Counted from the first letter of the stretch, positions 17,506-27,171 are shown. The stretch is 64,000 nt of DNA from Chitinophaga dinghuensis (GCF_003259435.1 NZ_QLMA01000001.1:1054001-1118000), one strand, 5' to 3'. The notes: a model not told the origin generated them from the sequence alone. Translations and numbers: made by a program.

Positions 17506-17541
17506 AAACGAAAGGCGCTGAAATCTCAGCGCCTTTCGTTT
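17506..17541 (-). terminator. Terminator of the yceD-rpmF-plsX operon
   Basis: Perfect 16-bp stem AAACGAAAGGCGCTGA / TCAGCGCCTTTCGTTT with an AATC loop and an A-run on the plus strand, which reads as a T-run downstream of plsX on the minus strand. Confidence 0.9.
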
Positions 17542-17556
17542 AATAATTTTAGCAGA

Positions 17557-18507
17557 TTAAGCTTCTTTGTTACCAAAGCTGGCAGTAATCTTTTCCAACA
17601 GTTTAGTTTGTAGCATTTGCTCTGCGAGCGCCAGCATATTTTTAAAGGCAATGCCTTTGGAGATACCGTGACCGATTATAACGGGCTTGGATACACCGAG
17701 AACGGGGGTACCACCGTAAGATTCAAAATCAAATTTGTTGAGATAGTCATCATTGATACCACGATGTTTAGCGATATCATAGAAAGACTCGGCCATTTTC
17801 AGGATGATGTTTCCTGTAAAGCCTTCACAAACGATTACATCAGCTTTGCTAGTGAAAACATCTCTGCCTTCTACGTTACCGATGAAATTGATTTGTTTAT
17901 TTTCCTTCAGGAGCGGATAAGTCGCCTGTGCTAGCAAATTGCCTTTTCCTTCTTCTTCTCCGATATTGAGGAGGCCAATTTTCGGATTGGGCCTTTTCAG
18001 GATATATTCGGAATAAAGGGAACCTAGTTGGGCGAATTGTGCCAGGTTTTCTGGTTTGCAGTCGGCATTGATACCCACGTCGAGCAGGAGGCCGTAGCTA
18101 CCGTCTTCGCGGGGAACAGGAGTTGATATCGTAGGACGTTGCACACCCTCAATTCCCTTAATAGAATAATAGGTACCCACCATCATAGCTCCGGTGTTAC
18201 CGGCGCTAATGAAAGCGTCTACCTTTTCATTCTTTAATAAGTGGAAACCAATAGAAATAGAGGATTGTGGTTTCTCTTTCAGTGCCTTGGTAGGGTGTTC
18301 ATTCATCCCAACGATTTGAGATGAATGAACAACTGAATATTTTGATTGGTCCAGCTGTGCTTCGGCCAGGAGAGGAGTGAGCTGTTGCTCGTCTCCAATC
18401 AGAACCAGGTGCACATCTGATGCAACAGTGTCTAAATATAATTTTACTCCTTTTACTGCTTCTGTGGGTGCGAAATCGCCACCCATCATATCAAGCCCGA
18501 TTCTCAT
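17557..18507 (-). CDS. plsX: Phosphate acyltransferase PlsX
   Basis: 316 residues from ATG at 18507, giving MRIGLDMMGGDFAP, the hallmark PlsX N-terminus; a TTG nine bases upstream is less likely. Further signatures: ISAGNTGAMMVGTYY, DVGINADCKPENLAQFA and NIGEEEGKGN. PlsX converts acyl-ACP and phosphate to acyl-phosphate for glycerolipid synthesis at the membrane surface. Last gene of yceD-rpmF-plsX, an arrangement conserved across many bacteria, with the usual linkage to lipid synthesis, although fabH is not in the window. Confidence 0.96.
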   Translation of the reverse strand: MRIGLDMMGGDFAPTEAVKGVKLYLDTVASDVHLVLIGDEQQLTPLLAEAQLDQSKYSVVHSSQIVGMNEHPTKALKEKPQSSISIGFHLLKNEKVDAFISAGNTGAMMVGTYYSIKGIEGVQRPTISTPVPREDGSYGLLLDVGINADCKPENLAQFAQLGSLYSEYILKRPNPKIGLLNIGEEEGKGNLLAQATYPLLKENKQINFIGNVEGRDVFTSKADVIVCEGFTGNIILKMAESFYDIAKHRGINDDYLNKFDFESYGGTPVLGVSKPVIIGHGISKGIAFKNMLALAEQMLQTKLLEKITASFGNKEA

Positions 18508-18555
18508 GTAACTCAAGTTTGTTCTTGTTAGCTCGGGTAAAATTAGTAAAATTAA

Positions 18556-18750
18556 TTATTTAGCAGCACTCTGTTTTTCCAACACTACTTTACCTTTGTA
18601 GTACAGTTTGTTTTCTACCCAATGAGCACGGTGTCTCAGGTGCACTTCTCCGGTTGCGCTGTCTGTGCTTAATGTATCCGCTACCGCCTTATAATGCGTT
18701 CTTCTCTTTGCTGATCTTTGCTGAGAATGTCTGCGTTTAGGATTTGGCAT
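18556..18750 (-). CDS. rpmF: 50S ribosomal protein L32
   Basis: 64 residues, beginning MPNPKRRHSQQRSAKRRTHY, the classic L32 N-terminus. The C-terminal half has HLRHRAHWVENKLYYKGKVV as in Bacteroidota L32. The four-cysteine zinc site found in some L32 proteins is absent, as is usual for this lineage type. It lies 12 bases downstream of yceD and 48 bases upstream of plsX, and is cotranscribed with both. Confidence 0.97.
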   Translation of the reverse strand: MPNPKRRHSQQRSAKRRTHYKAVADTLSTDSATGEVHLRHRAHWVENKLYYKGKVVLEKQSAAK

Positions 18751-18762
18751 TTTATTTAATTT

Positions 18763-19305
18763 TTAATTGTCCTTAAATTTATCCAACCCTTTCCAGATTG
18801 GGTTATCTTTCTCTTTTGCCTGCTGGTTCATTCGTTCCAGCATTTCAATCACCTTTGGATTACATCCGCTTTTGCCATCGGCAGTATCAGGATGTATGTG
18901 CTGCATCGGAATACTCAAATGTATAAACTCATAAATCAGGTCAGACACATTCAAATGCGATTCCGTCCTCGAAATATAAGAAACATCCGGATCTTCCTCA
19001 CTCTCTGCCATCTCCTCCGGATTATCCACCAGTTTTACCACATGATGAAAATCGTCCCACAATTGCAGCTCGAAGGGCTCTCCACAACGATCGCACGTTA
19101 CCGTGGCCGTTCCGCCAATCTCAAACTTCAGCATGAAGAAACTACTCTTCTTGTCCAGGCTCAGATTAATCGTCGCCTTCACATTACTGAAATCCCTCGG
19201 CCCCTCATAGTTATCAAAGAAACTATCATCCACCTCATACTGAAATGAATGCACCCCTGGTTTTAATCCTACAAAGGCTATCTCATATTCTCGGAGTGGT
19301 TTCAT
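18763..19305 (-). CDS. YceD/DUF177 family protein
   Basis: 180 residues from ATG at 19305 (MKPLREYEIAFVGL). The DUF177 core contains the CxxC pair in VTCDRCGEPFELQL and, after an acidic stretch, the SHLNVSDLIYEFIHLSIPM segment typical of the family; a later Cys lies in KSGCNPKV. In other bacteria YceD affects 23S rRNA accumulation, and the gene sits beside rpmF as here. The longer frame starting at 19335 is rejected because that codon lies within the likely -7 box (19333-19340). Confidence 0.9.
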   Translation of the reverse strand: MKPLREYEIAFVGLKPGVHSFQYEVDDSFFDNYEGPRDFSNVKATINLSLDKKSSFFMLKFEIGGTATVTCDRCGEPFELQLWDDFHHVVKLVDNPEEMAESEEDPDVSYISRTESHLNVSDLIYEFIHLSIPMQHIHPDTADGKSGCNPKVIEMLERMNQQAKEKDNPIWKGLDKFKDN

Positions 19306-19332
19306 AACAATATCCTCACTTTTAGAGGGATG

Positions 19333-19362
19333 CAAAGGTAATTAAATATTTGCAATTGCAAA
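19333..19362 (-). promoter_or_regulatory. Promoter of yceD-rpmF-plsX
   Basis: On the minus strand, TTTG, 18 bases, then TACCTTTG (19340-19333) followed by C. It matches the Bacteroidota promoter and sets the translation start at 19305. Confidence 0.7.
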
Positions 19363-19558
19363 AATTTCCTAAATTTGTTCACTATTGATATTATATTTAT
19401 ATATATATTTATATGATAATAAAATATCAGCCATATTTCTGCTTTGCGGCACCTGGCGAGGATTACAAAGGTAGTCTTTTAAACCGGTATTCCACCCCCA
19501 TTTTCGCAAAGTTTTATTTATTGAAAACCCTTAGTCCCCCTATTCCATCAAAAAAACG

Positions 19559-21973
19559 ATGAAGTCGATAGGAAAAGAAGCTAACAGAAAAACTACTCCA
19601 GCAACAGGAAATGCCAACAGTATTCCTGATCTGTTCGCTATGCCCATCAGCGCCTGGCTACAACAAACGAACGCCGGCATTATGGTCAATAACGAAAAAT
19701 ATCAATGTATATGGGTCAATGATGTCCTCAAACAACATATCGGCGATATCATCCCCCATAAAGCCTCCTGGTCGAAAGTGATCAATATCCTCGCCCCACT
19801 CCTCGAAGATCCGGACGCCTTTAAAAAACAACTGCAAATCCTCCGGAAAGAGCAGAAACCCTGGTTCGGTTGGGAACTACCCTTCGCAGATGGCCACTAT
19901 CGCGAAGTGACATACCTTCCCCTCTTCGAAGGCGACAAATTTATGGGCAGCATCTGGCAAATAGTGGATATCACCCGCCGCAGAAGCGTGGAAGACGCCA
20001 TCAGATGGAATGAGGAAAAATTTAGATCCGTTCTCAATAACCTGAACGCCGCCATGTGCGAAACAGACCTGGACGGAAGAATAACACGGGTCTATGAAAG
20101 CTTTTGCCGACTTTCAGGCTACAAAGAAGACGAACTCATTGGCAAAAATATCACCGACGTATTCGTTCCGGCAGAGAAAAGAACCTTTGCCACCGCCCTT
20201 CGCAAAAAACGACTGAACGATAATGTTCCACTACTATACGACCTGGAAGTAGTCCTCAAAGATGGCTCCCGCCGATGGGTACTCTGCAGCTCCACCAACG
20301 TGTATGACCGCAACGGTCACATCACCGGTGGCGCCGCCGTTCACATGGATATCACCCGCCAGAAAATGCTGCAACAGGACCTCGAAAATGCCCGCCGCGC
20401 CGCCGAAGAAGCCCGACAGGCACAAAAAGAGTTCCTCGCCAGTATGAGCCACGAAATCCGTACTCCCCTCAACGCCATCATCGGAATGGCCCACCTCCTG
20501 GAAGAAACTCAGCTGGACAACCAACAAAAGGAATATATCAACCTCCTTAAACATTCTTCCGGAATACTGCTGGGTATTGTCAGCGATATTCTCGATATTT
20601 CCCGCATCGAAGCCGGCGAATTACAGGTCAACCAAAGGGAATTCCATCTGAGAGAACTGATTCAATCCCTGAGACATACCTTTGAACTGAAACTGGGCCG
20701 CCGCCCTGTGAAAATTACAGCAGAACTAGACCCTGCTATCAATACCTGGCTGATTGGAGATAATATGCTCCTGAACCAAATACTACTCAATTTGTTAGGT
20801 AATGCAGAGAAATTTACCACAGAAGGACAGATCGCCATCAGGGTACAACAAGAAAGCTGGCTGAATAATAAAATGTGGATCAGCTTTCGTATATGCGATA
20901 CCGGTATAGGCATCAAGAAAGATAAACTGGAGCATATCTTCCGCAACTATAAACAGGCCGAAGGCGATATACGCGAAAAATACGGCGGAACAGGATTAGG
21001 ACTGGCCATAGCCAAACAACTGGTAGAACTACAAGGAGGCACGATCGTAGTAGAGGAAGTACCCGGCTTTCAAACAGCCTTCTGCTTTACGCTGCCCTTC
21101 ATGGATACCGGCAAACCACTGGCTGCCGGCAACCGCAGCAACGCCAGAAAACTGCAGCAACGCACCTTTGAAAATGCAAACATCCTGGTAGTAGAGGATA
21201 ATCAAATGAACCTCCGCTACATAATGAGCCTGCTGCAGAAATATAAAATCAATTATAATGTAGCTACCAATGGACCAGACGCGATTTATTTCCTGGAATC
21301 CAGACAATTTGACCTTATTCTCATGGATATCAGAATTCCTGGTATGAATGGTCTGGAACTGGCTCAAAAAATCAGGGCAGACGAAAACCTGCCCAACGTA
21401 GCCACTCCCGTGATCGCCACCACCGCCGTTGCTATGGAAAGCACCGCTACCATGGCCCGCGCTGCCGGTATCTCGGATATACTAACCAAACCTTATACAC
21501 CCGACCAGCTACTACAGCTGTTCAACAAATATCTCAACGAAGACGAAACAGAAATTATAATGGAAGAAGTGCAGAATATCAGCGGCTATGATTTCAATCC
21601 CGACTTAAATGTCCAGTTTCTAAACGGACTGTATGAAAATAATATCTCCTATGCCGCAGATCTCTTCGAAATATTTATCCGTATTATCCGGGATGAAATG
21701 GCTAAAGTAGGCGAACAACTGGAAAGATCCGACTGGACTTCCATGAAATTCAACCTGCATAAACTAAAACCAAACTTCGCCATGGTCGGACTTACCTGGA
21801 TCACGGAAAAAATCCAGGCACTGGAAGGCATCCTCGTCGTGGATCAGGAACAACGCAGGAACGAAATCACCCGACTCTACAACGAAATTGTAAGTGAAAT
21901 GAACAAATATTATCCGATAGTGAACGCGGAATACGAGAAAATGCGCAAATTCATAGAAACCAACGGCCTCTGA
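19559..21973 (+). CDS. Hybrid sensor histidine kinase/response regulator (PAS-PAS-HisKA-HATPase-REC-Hpt)
   Basis: 804 residues, no membrane helix, so cytoplasmic. An N-terminal PAS-like region (to about 145) is followed by a clear PAS domain (VLNNLNAAMCETDLDGRI, residues 157-270), a short coiled coil, and HisKA with phospho-acceptor H298 in SMSHEIRTPLN. The HATPase domain has GDNMLLNQILLNLLGNAEKF, CDTGIGIKKDKL and GGTGLGLAIAK. The receiver domain has D590 in LMDIRIPGMNG, and the C-terminal Hpt-like domain has H734 in NLHKLKPNFAMVG. This is a complete phosphorelay protein lacking only an output regulator, which must be encoded elsewhere. Its stop is 5 bases from that of the convergent kinase-like gene. 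Confidence 0.93.
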   Translation: MKSIGKEANRKTTPATGNANSIPDLFAMPISAWLQQTNAGIMVNNEKYQCIWVNDVLKQHIGDIIPHKASWSKVINILAPLLEDPDAFKKQLQILRKEQKPWFGWELPFADGHYREVTYLPLFEGDKFMGSIWQIVDITRRRSVEDAIRWNEEKFRSVLNNLNAAMCETDLDGRITRVYESFCRLSGYKEDELIGKNITDVFVPAEKRTFATALRKKRLNDNVPLLYDLEVVLKDGSRRWVLCSSTNVYDRNGHITGGAAVHMDITRQKMLQQDLENARRAAEEARQAQKEFLASMSHEIRTPLNAIIGMAHLLEETQLDNQQKEYINLLKHSSGILLGIVSDILDISRIEAGELQVNQREFHLRELIQSLRHTFELKLGRRPVKITAELDPAINTWLIGDNMLLNQILLNLLGNAEKFTTEGQIAIRVQQESWLNNKMWISFRICDTGIGIKKDKLEHIFRNYKQAEGDIREKYGGTGLGLAIAKQLVELQGGTIVVEEVPGFQTAFCFTLPFMDTGKPLAAGNRSNARKLQQRTFENANILVVEDNQMNLRYIMSLLQKYKINYNVATNGPDAIYFLESRQFDLILMDIRIPGMNGLELAQKIRADENLPNVATPVIATTAVAMESTATMARAAGISDILTKPYTPDQLLQLFNKYLNEDETEIIMEEVQNISGYDFNPDLNVQFLNGLYENNISYAADLFEIFIRIIRDEMAKVGEQLERSDWTSMKFNLHKLKPNFAMVGLTWITEKIQALEGILVVDQEQRRNEITRLYNEIVSEMNKYYPIVNAEYEKMRKFIETNGL

Positions 21974-21978
21974 TTTAA

Positions 21979-22857
21979 TTAATACGCTGCCAATATCTCC
22001 CTGACACTACTGTAGTAGTTCCCTCCAAACAGAAGGGTATGCACCAGCAACGGATATAATTGACATACGCCTATGCGTTGCTGCCAGCCCGGAGCCAAAG
22101 GATATATCGATTGATAAGCATAATAAAACCTGGTGTCGAAGCCGCCAAAGAGTCTTGCCATACCAAGATCCATCTCCCTGTGCCCATAATACACAGCAGG
22201 ATCATAAATGCAAGCCTTGCCATCAGGGCCTATCAGGAAATTACCAGACCACAGATCGCCATGCAACAATGCCGGCTTCTCCTGCGGGAATAACTTCGGC
22301 AAATGACGGCATAACCGCTCCATCTGCTTCACTACACTGCTTTCTATGATGCCTTCATCATAACCCAGTTTAGTGAGTGGCATCAGTCGGTTAAAGGCAT
22401 AAAAAACGGACCAGTTGCTATAAGGTGTGTTGTATTGCTTAATCGTTCCAATGTAATTAGGAGTAGGAAAACCAAAGGTATCCTGCGTTTGCATATGCTG
22501 ACGGGCCAGCCCCGCCGCAAAATCTTCCCAGAAATCGCCAATCGCATTTCCCTTTTGGATAAATTCCATTAATAAGAAGGTCTTGCCGCCTGCTGTTCCA
22601 GTGGCTAATGGGCGTGGAACTGCCAATGCCCTTGCTTTACGCAGCGCTTCCAGTCCGGCAAATTCCTGGCGAAACATTTCTGGGTACCTGGTGGCATCAT
22701 TCAGCTTAAGGAAAAAATATCCCTCATTGGTGTTTATCCGGAATGTTTCATTTATCTCCCCGCCACCAACATTTTTTGCTTCATTAATGTGTATTTTCAC
22801 CTGCAGTTTTTCAGATATGGCTCCGCCAAGCAAAATTTGTAAAGATTCATCTATCAT
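21979..22857 (-). CDS. Fructosamine/ketosamine-3-kinase family protein
   Basis: 292 residues. Signatures of the family are GGGEINETFRI at the nucleotide-binding end, FFLKLND (catalytic-type Lys), LLMEFIQ, and the aminoglycoside-kinase-like loop LLHGDLWSGNFLIGPDGKACIYDPAVYYGHREMDLGM. Members phosphorylate protein-bound or free ketosamines so that glycation can be reversed. It is convergent with the hybrid kinase and diverges from the DUF3810 gene across 12 bases. The product is cytoplasmic. Confidence 0.9.
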   Translation of the reverse strand: MIDESLQILLGGAISEKLQVKIHINEAKNVGGGEINETFRINTNEGYFFLKLNDATRYPEMFRQEFAGLEALRKARALAVPRPLATGTAGGKTFLLMEFIQKGNAIGDFWEDFAAGLARQHMQTQDTFGFPTPNYIGTIKQYNTPYSNWSVFYAFNRLMPLTKLGYDEGIIESSVVKQMERLCRHLPKLFPQEKPALLHGDLWSGNFLIGPDGKACIYDPAVYYGHREMDLGMARLFGGFDTRFYYAYQSIYPLAPGWQQRIGVCQLYPLLVHTLLFGGNYYSSVREILAAY

Positions 22858-22869
22858 GATCCTCTTTCT

Positions 22870-23955
22870 ATGGAATTAAAAACCAAAATTAGAGTAAAGG
22901 TTATCCGTATTGTACTAACACTGACGGCTATACTGTTGTTAAAAGGATTAATGGGCTGGAGTTCCCGGTTCGGATACTTCTACTTCAATGGGTGGTATAA
23001 GTGGACCAGCGCTGTTTTCAGACAACTCACAGGTATAGTGCCTTTTAGTGTTGGCGACGTAATTTATACACTGTGGATTATAACAGGAATTTTTTATTTG
23101 TTAAAACTATGTTATAAACTGATCCGGATGGAGTGGGCAATGGCCGGTTATCAAGCACTGAAGGGCATTCACGCCCTACTGAACCTCTTTCTGGCCTTTC
23201 TGGTACTCTGGGGATTAAATTACGAAAGACAACCGCTAACGCCAGATACAAGGCTGGTTTCCGGCCCTTATAATACAGATCAACTCTATCGCTTGTCGGA
23301 TACCCTGGTGCAGCTGGTGAACCGCGACAAGCTGCTACTGGGAGATACGGGGAGCGTTACCGGCCCAGACACCAGTACTGTACCCGTTTTTAAAAGAGCC
23401 GTTATGGCGTATGATGCAGCCGCAGGGAGATGGCCAGCTTTCAGGTATGAACATCCCAGCATTAAAAAGGCATTGTTCGGCGAGTGGCTCAACTATACAG
23501 GCACTACCGGCTATCTCAACCCATGGACCAACGAAGCACAGGTAAACACCGCCTCGCCGGAAGTGATGCTCCCCTTTATTACCTGCCATGAAATTGCCCA
23601 TCAGTTAGGCTACGCGCCGGAAGAAGATGCGAACTTCGTAGGGTACCTGGCCGCAACCAGTACTACGGATAGCCGTTTCCGTTATTCGGCCAACCTGGAA
23701 ATGTTTTTATACAGCGTAAGGCAGTTATCCTGGAGAGATACCACACTGGCCAGCCAGGTATGGCACAAAGCAGTACCCGGCGTGAGAAAGGATTATAAGG
23801 CCATAGTACAGTTCTACAGAAAGTATGAAGGAAAAGTAGACGACTACAGCGCTATGTTCTACGATCAATATCTGAAAGCTAATAAACAACTGAAAGGAAT
23901 CCGCTCCTATAGCGAAGTAACCGGCTGGCTGATTACTTATTTCGATATCAGATAA
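22870..23955 (+). CDS. DUF3810 membrane protein with a HExxH site
   Basis: 361 residues. Three hydrophobic helices lie in the first 130 residues (ILTLTAILLLKGLMGW, VGDVIYTLWIITGIFYLL, LLNLFLAFLVLWGLNY). A soluble C-terminal domain follows, containing CHEIAHQLGY and then EEDANFVGYLAA, which together form a zinc-metallopeptidase-like HExxH plus a downstream Glu. DUF3810 proteins occur in Bacteroidota and Firmicutes; proteolysis is inferred, not shown. The gene starts 12 bases from the divergent kinase, so the two promoters must overlap the coding ends. Confidence 0.87.
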   Translation: MELKTKIRVKVIRIVLTLTAILLLKGLMGWSSRFGYFYFNGWYKWTSAVFRQLTGIVPFSVGDVIYTLWIITGIFYLLKLCYKLIRMEWAMAGYQALKGIHALLNLFLAFLVLWGLNYERQPLTPDTRLVSGPYNTDQLYRLSDTLVQLVNRDKLLLGDTGSVTGPDTSTVPVFKRAVMAYDAAAGRWPAFRYEHPSIKKALFGEWLNYTGTTGYLNPWTNEAQVNTASPEVMLPFITCHEIAHQLGYAPEEDANFVGYLAATSTTDSRFRYSANLEMFLYSVRQLSWRDTTLASQVWHKAVPGVRKDYKAIVQFYRKYEGKVDDYSAMFYDQYLKANKQLKGIRSYSEVTGWLITYFDIR

Positions 23956-23962
23956 AAAGTCA

Positions 23963-23995
23963 ACAGGCCGTCCCTGCTCAGCAGAAACGGCCTGT
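23963..23995 (+). terminator. Terminator after DUF3810
   Basis: ACAGGCCGT / ACGGCCTGT stem enclosing a second small hairpin CTGCTCAGCAG. Confidence 0.7.
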
Positions 23996-24046
23996 CGCTT
24001 TATGTAACGATGTTGACAGGAGGCCTGGCGGTCTCCCGAAATAATA

Positions 24047-24994
24047 CTAATTCATCATCAGCACATTCACACTACGCTGCAGGATATTAAATGCTATCTC
24101 CGCCATCAGGTTCTCCCGATCCAACGTAGGATTCACTTCCGTGATTTCAAAACAGCAAATCTTACGATGCTGCATAAACTTGGAAATCAGGTCTTCTGCC
24201 TCTCTTTCACGTAACCCATTACTCACCGGCGTTCCAGTACCTTTTGAAATGGAGGAATCCAGACTATCCACATCAAAGGAAACATAGATGTAATCACAAT
24301 CGCTCAGATAGCGGAATACAGACCTGGAAATGGCTTCCGGCCCCTTTCTGCGCACTTCGCTGGTAGTAATCACCTTCATGCCATATTGTTTGATCAGATA
24401 ATCTTCTTCTTTTTCATAATCCCGCAGGGATATAAATACGATATCTTCCGGCAATACTTTAGGCGCTATCTTTCCTATATTTTTCAAGGCATTCCAGCTC
24501 TTGGAGGTCTGCTCATCAATTTCATGCACCTTGCATTCCAGGTTATCCTCCGCAATAGCTGTGGCCAGCGGCATCCCGTGCATATTGCCGGAAGGTGTGG
24601 TATATGGCGTATGCAGATCCGCATGGGCATCTATCCAGATCACTCCCAGTTTGGATTTAGGATGGGCCATCTTCAAACCCGCAATGGTGGCGCCTGCGGT
24701 ACTATGATCGCCGGATAATAATACCGGAAACCAATTAGCTTTTACCGTTTCGCAAACACTCTTGCTGATACGCTCATACATAGTGAGCAAACCTTTGATT
24801 CTTTTGGCGTAAGGCGATTCAATGGGCTCAAACAGCAGTTTGTTCTCTGTTTCGATGGCTTCTGTAGGAAAGTGAACAAAGAAGTTACTCATGAAATCCA
24901 GGGCGGCAATTTTGATCGCTTCCACGCCCAGACTGGCGCCGCGGGTACCTGCTCCTATCTCTGATTTTACTTCTATTATCTTGATATTCTTCAT
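24047..24994 (-). CDS. Arginase family protein
   Basis: 315 residues. The binuclear manganese site of ureohydrolases is complete: LLSGDHSTAGA (His), WIDAHADLHTP (DxHxD) and SFDVDSLDSS (DxD), with the closing ITEVNP. The substrate loop SGNMHGMPLA is arginase-like, so hydrolysis of arginine to ornithine and urea is the most likely reaction, though agmatinase or formimidoylglutamase activity cannot be excluded by sequence alone. Single gene, minus strand, with no arginine-catabolism neighbours in view. Confidence 0.9.
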   Translation of the reverse strand: MKNIKIIEVKSEIGAGTRGASLGVEAIKIAALDFMSNFFVHFPTEAIETENKLLFEPIESPYAKRIKGLLTMYERISKSVCETVKANWFPVLLSGDHSTAGATIAGLKMAHPKSKLGVIWIDAHADLHTPYTTPSGNMHGMPLATAIAEDNLECKVHEIDEQTSKSWNALKNIGKIAPKVLPEDIVFISLRDYEKEEDYLIKQYGMKVITTSEVRRKGPEAISRSVFRYLSDCDYIYVSFDVDSLDSSISKGTGTPVSNGLREREAEDLISKFMQHRKICCFEITEVNPTLDRENLMAEIAFNILQRSVNVLMMN

Positions 24995-25239
24995 AAAAAG
25001 GGAATATGCTATACGGCAAGCTAAGGGATTTTACCTGAACCCCCAAAGCAGAGCGCCGCCCGGGACACAAAAAACATAGGATGTTTAATGAACTATATCC
25101 AATCCCATAACGTTATTGTAGCGATTTATTCAATAATCTCTGTGATCTGATAAACAACATTGAATTTTATTGAAGGCATTTTTTTAGCTCCTTATTTATG
25201 GATAATTTGTGCATATCACACTAAAACAACAAATTTTAC

Positions 25240-26379
25240 ATGGATTATCAAATCACAGAAGAACATCTCATGATACAGAAGGCCGCTCGCGACTTCGCTG
25301 TAAATGAGCTCTTGCCTGGTGTTATAGAGAGAGACGAAAAACAATCATTTCCTGCAGAACAGATCAAGAAACTGGGAGAACTTGGGTTCCTCGGGATGAT
25401 GGTAAGTCCTAAATACGGCGGCGCCGGTCTGGACACCATTTCCTATGTGATTGCAATGGAAGAAATTTCAAAAATAGATGCTTCCGCCTCCGTAGTAATG
25501 AGCGTGAATAACTCCCTCGTTTGCTGGGGCCTGGAAACTTACGGTTCAGAAGAACAAAAACAAAAATATCTTGTACCTTTAGCTAAAGGAGAGATCATCG
25601 GCGCTTTCCTCCTCAGTGAGCCGGAAGCAGGTTCCGATGCTACTTCTCAGCGTACCACTGCGGAAGATAAAGGAGTTCATTACCTGTTGAATGGTACCAA
25701 AAACTGGATCACCAACGGTAACTCCGCCAGCGTATACCTGGTCATTGCCCAAACGCATCCGGAAAAAGGTAGCAAAGGGATCAATGCCTTTATCGTAGAG
25801 AAGAACAGTCCCGGTGTGACCGTAGGCGCTAAAGAAAATAAACTCGGTATCCGTGGTAGCGATACACATAGTATCATGTTCCAGGATGTGGTGGTTCCAA
25901 AAGAAAACCGCCTCGGCGAAGATGGATTCGGGTTTAAATTTGCCATGAAAACATTGGCCGGCGGCCGTATCGGTATTGCCTCTCAGGCACTGGGTATCGC
26001 CAGCGGCGCTTATGAACTGGCACTGAAATATTCTAAAGAAAGAAAAGCTTTCGGTAAGGAAATTTCTCAGCATCAGGCTATCCAGTTCAAACTGGCAGAC
26101 ATGGCCACTCGTATCGAAGCCTCCCGTCTGCTCTGTATGAAAGCAGCCTGGGAAAAAGATCACCACCTGGATTATACCCTCAGCGGCTCCATGGCGAAAG
26201 TTTTTGCTTCTGAAACGGCTATGTGGGTGACTACGGAAGCCGTTCAGGTACACGGTGGATACGGTTTCGTAAAAGAATATCATGTAGAACGCCTCATGCG
26301 TGACGCTAAAATTACCCAGATCTATGAGGGTACCTCCGAAGTACAACGTATTGTAATCGCAAGATCCATACTTCAATAA
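25240..26379 (+). CDS. Acyl-CoA dehydrogenase
   Basis: 379 residues, full length. The N-terminal helical domain is MDYQITEEHLMIQKAARDFA, the middle beta domain has the flavin signature FLLSEPEAGSDA and WITNGNSA, and the C-terminal domain has QAIQFKLADMATRIE and RDAKITQIYEGTSEVQR, containing the catalytic Glu of short/medium-chain enzymes. It oxidises acyl-CoA to enoyl-CoA, passing electrons to ETF. The closest group is short- or branched-chain dehydrogenases. A terminator follows. It could act upstream of the enoyl-CoA hydratase at 8643, but they are not linked. Confidence 0.94.
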   Translation: MDYQITEEHLMIQKAARDFAVNELLPGVIERDEKQSFPAEQIKKLGELGFLGMMVSPKYGGAGLDTISYVIAMEEISKIDASASVVMSVNNSLVCWGLETYGSEEQKQKYLVPLAKGEIIGAFLLSEPEAGSDATSQRTTAEDKGVHYLLNGTKNWITNGNSASVYLVIAQTHPEKGSKGINAFIVEKNSPGVTVGAKENKLGIRGSDTHSIMFQDVVVPKENRLGEDGFGFKFAMKTLAGGRIGIASQALGIASGAYELALKYSKERKAFGKEISQHQAIQFKLADMATRIEASRLLCMKAAWEKDHHLDYTLSGSMAKVFASETAMWVTTEAVQVHGGYGFVKEYHVERLMRDAKITQIYEGTSEVQRIVIARSILQ

Positions 26380-26405
26380 GGTGCATAATATGTCAATTGT
26401 TATAC

Positions 26406-26440
26406 AACGCTCTCCCAGTAACGGGGGAGCGTTCTTTTTG
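26406..26440 (+). terminator. Terminator after acyl-CoA dehydrogenase
   Basis: AACGCTCTCCC / GGGGGAGCGTT stem (one T-G pair), 6-base loop, followed by a T-run. Confidence 0.9.
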
Positions 26441-26472
26441 GGCCATATCTGGCATATCAGGCCAATCTTCCC

Positions 26473-26480
26473 TATTTTTG
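26473..26480 (+). promoter_or_regulatory. -7 box of yggS, very close to the start codon
   Basis: TATTTTTG followed by C matches TAnnTTTG and ends only 4 bases before the ATG at 26485. Transcription would begin at or beside the start codon. Confidence 0.6.
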
Positions 26481-26484
26481 CCCC

Positions 26485-27171
26485 ATGGCAATTAATCTAA
26501 CGGCATATCATCAGATCCTGGGCGAACTGGCCCCTTATAAAGCGCGACTGGTAGCAGTTTCCAAAACAAAACCTGTAGAAGATGTAGAAGCGCTCTATGA
26601 AGCAGGACAACGTATCTTCGGAGAGAACTATGTACAGGAACTGGTAGATAAAGAAGCCGTACTTCCACACGATATCGAATGGCACTTCATCGGACACCTG
26701 CAATCCAATAAGGTCAAGTATATCGCGCCATTTGTAAAAATGATCCATGCAGTGGATAGCCTGAAACTGCTCACAGAAATACATAAACAGGCACAAAAAA
26801 ATAACCGGGTCATCGATTGCCTCTTACAGTTGCATATTGCAGCAGAAGAAACTAAATTTGGCCTCGACGAAACGGAACTGTATGACTTACTGGATACCTG
26901 GCAACAGGAACAGACGCAGTTTTCCGGCGTACGCATCGCAGGACTGATGGCAATGGCCACCAATACTACCGACGAAACACAGATTCGAAAAGAGTTCCAC
27001 CAGCTCCATTCAATTTTCGATACTGTTAAAAATAAATATTTCAGCGCGCAGGACTATTTCAAAGAACGCTCCGTAGGGATGAGCGCCGATTATACTTTGG
27101 CATTGCAGGAAGGCAGTACCATGGTCCGTATCGGCAGTATGCTCTTCGGAGAAAGAAACTACAACAAATAA
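26485..27171 (+). CDS. YggS family pyridoxal-phosphate homeostasis protein
   Basis: 228 residues, the typical length. PLP-binding Lys is K27 in LVAVSKTKP. Other signatures are FGENYVQEL, EWHFIGHLQSNK, HAVDSL and the C-terminal SVGMSADY, with GSTMVRIGSMLFGER binding the phosphate. The protein has no known enzymatic activity and buffers free PLP and amino-acid metabolism in the cytoplasm. It is 20 bases upstream of a lipoprotein gene and probably cotranscribed with it. Confidence 0.95.
   Translation: MAINLTAYHQILGELAPYKARLVAVSKTKPVEDVEALYEAGQRIFGENYVQELVDKEAVLPHDIEWHFIGHLQSNKVKYIAPFVKMIHAVDSLKLLTEIHKQAQKNNRVIDCLLQLHIAAEETKFGLDETELYDLLDTWQQEQTQFSGVRIAGLMAMATNTTDETQIRKEFHQLHSIFDTVKNKYFSAQDYFKERSVGMSADYTLALQEGSTMVRIGSMLFGERNYNK

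Noticed and set aside
25579..26376. 265-residue frame antisense to acyl-CoA dehydrogenase
   Set aside because: The other strand has full acyl-CoA dehydrogenase motifs; this frame is Phe/Cys/His-rich and lacks support.
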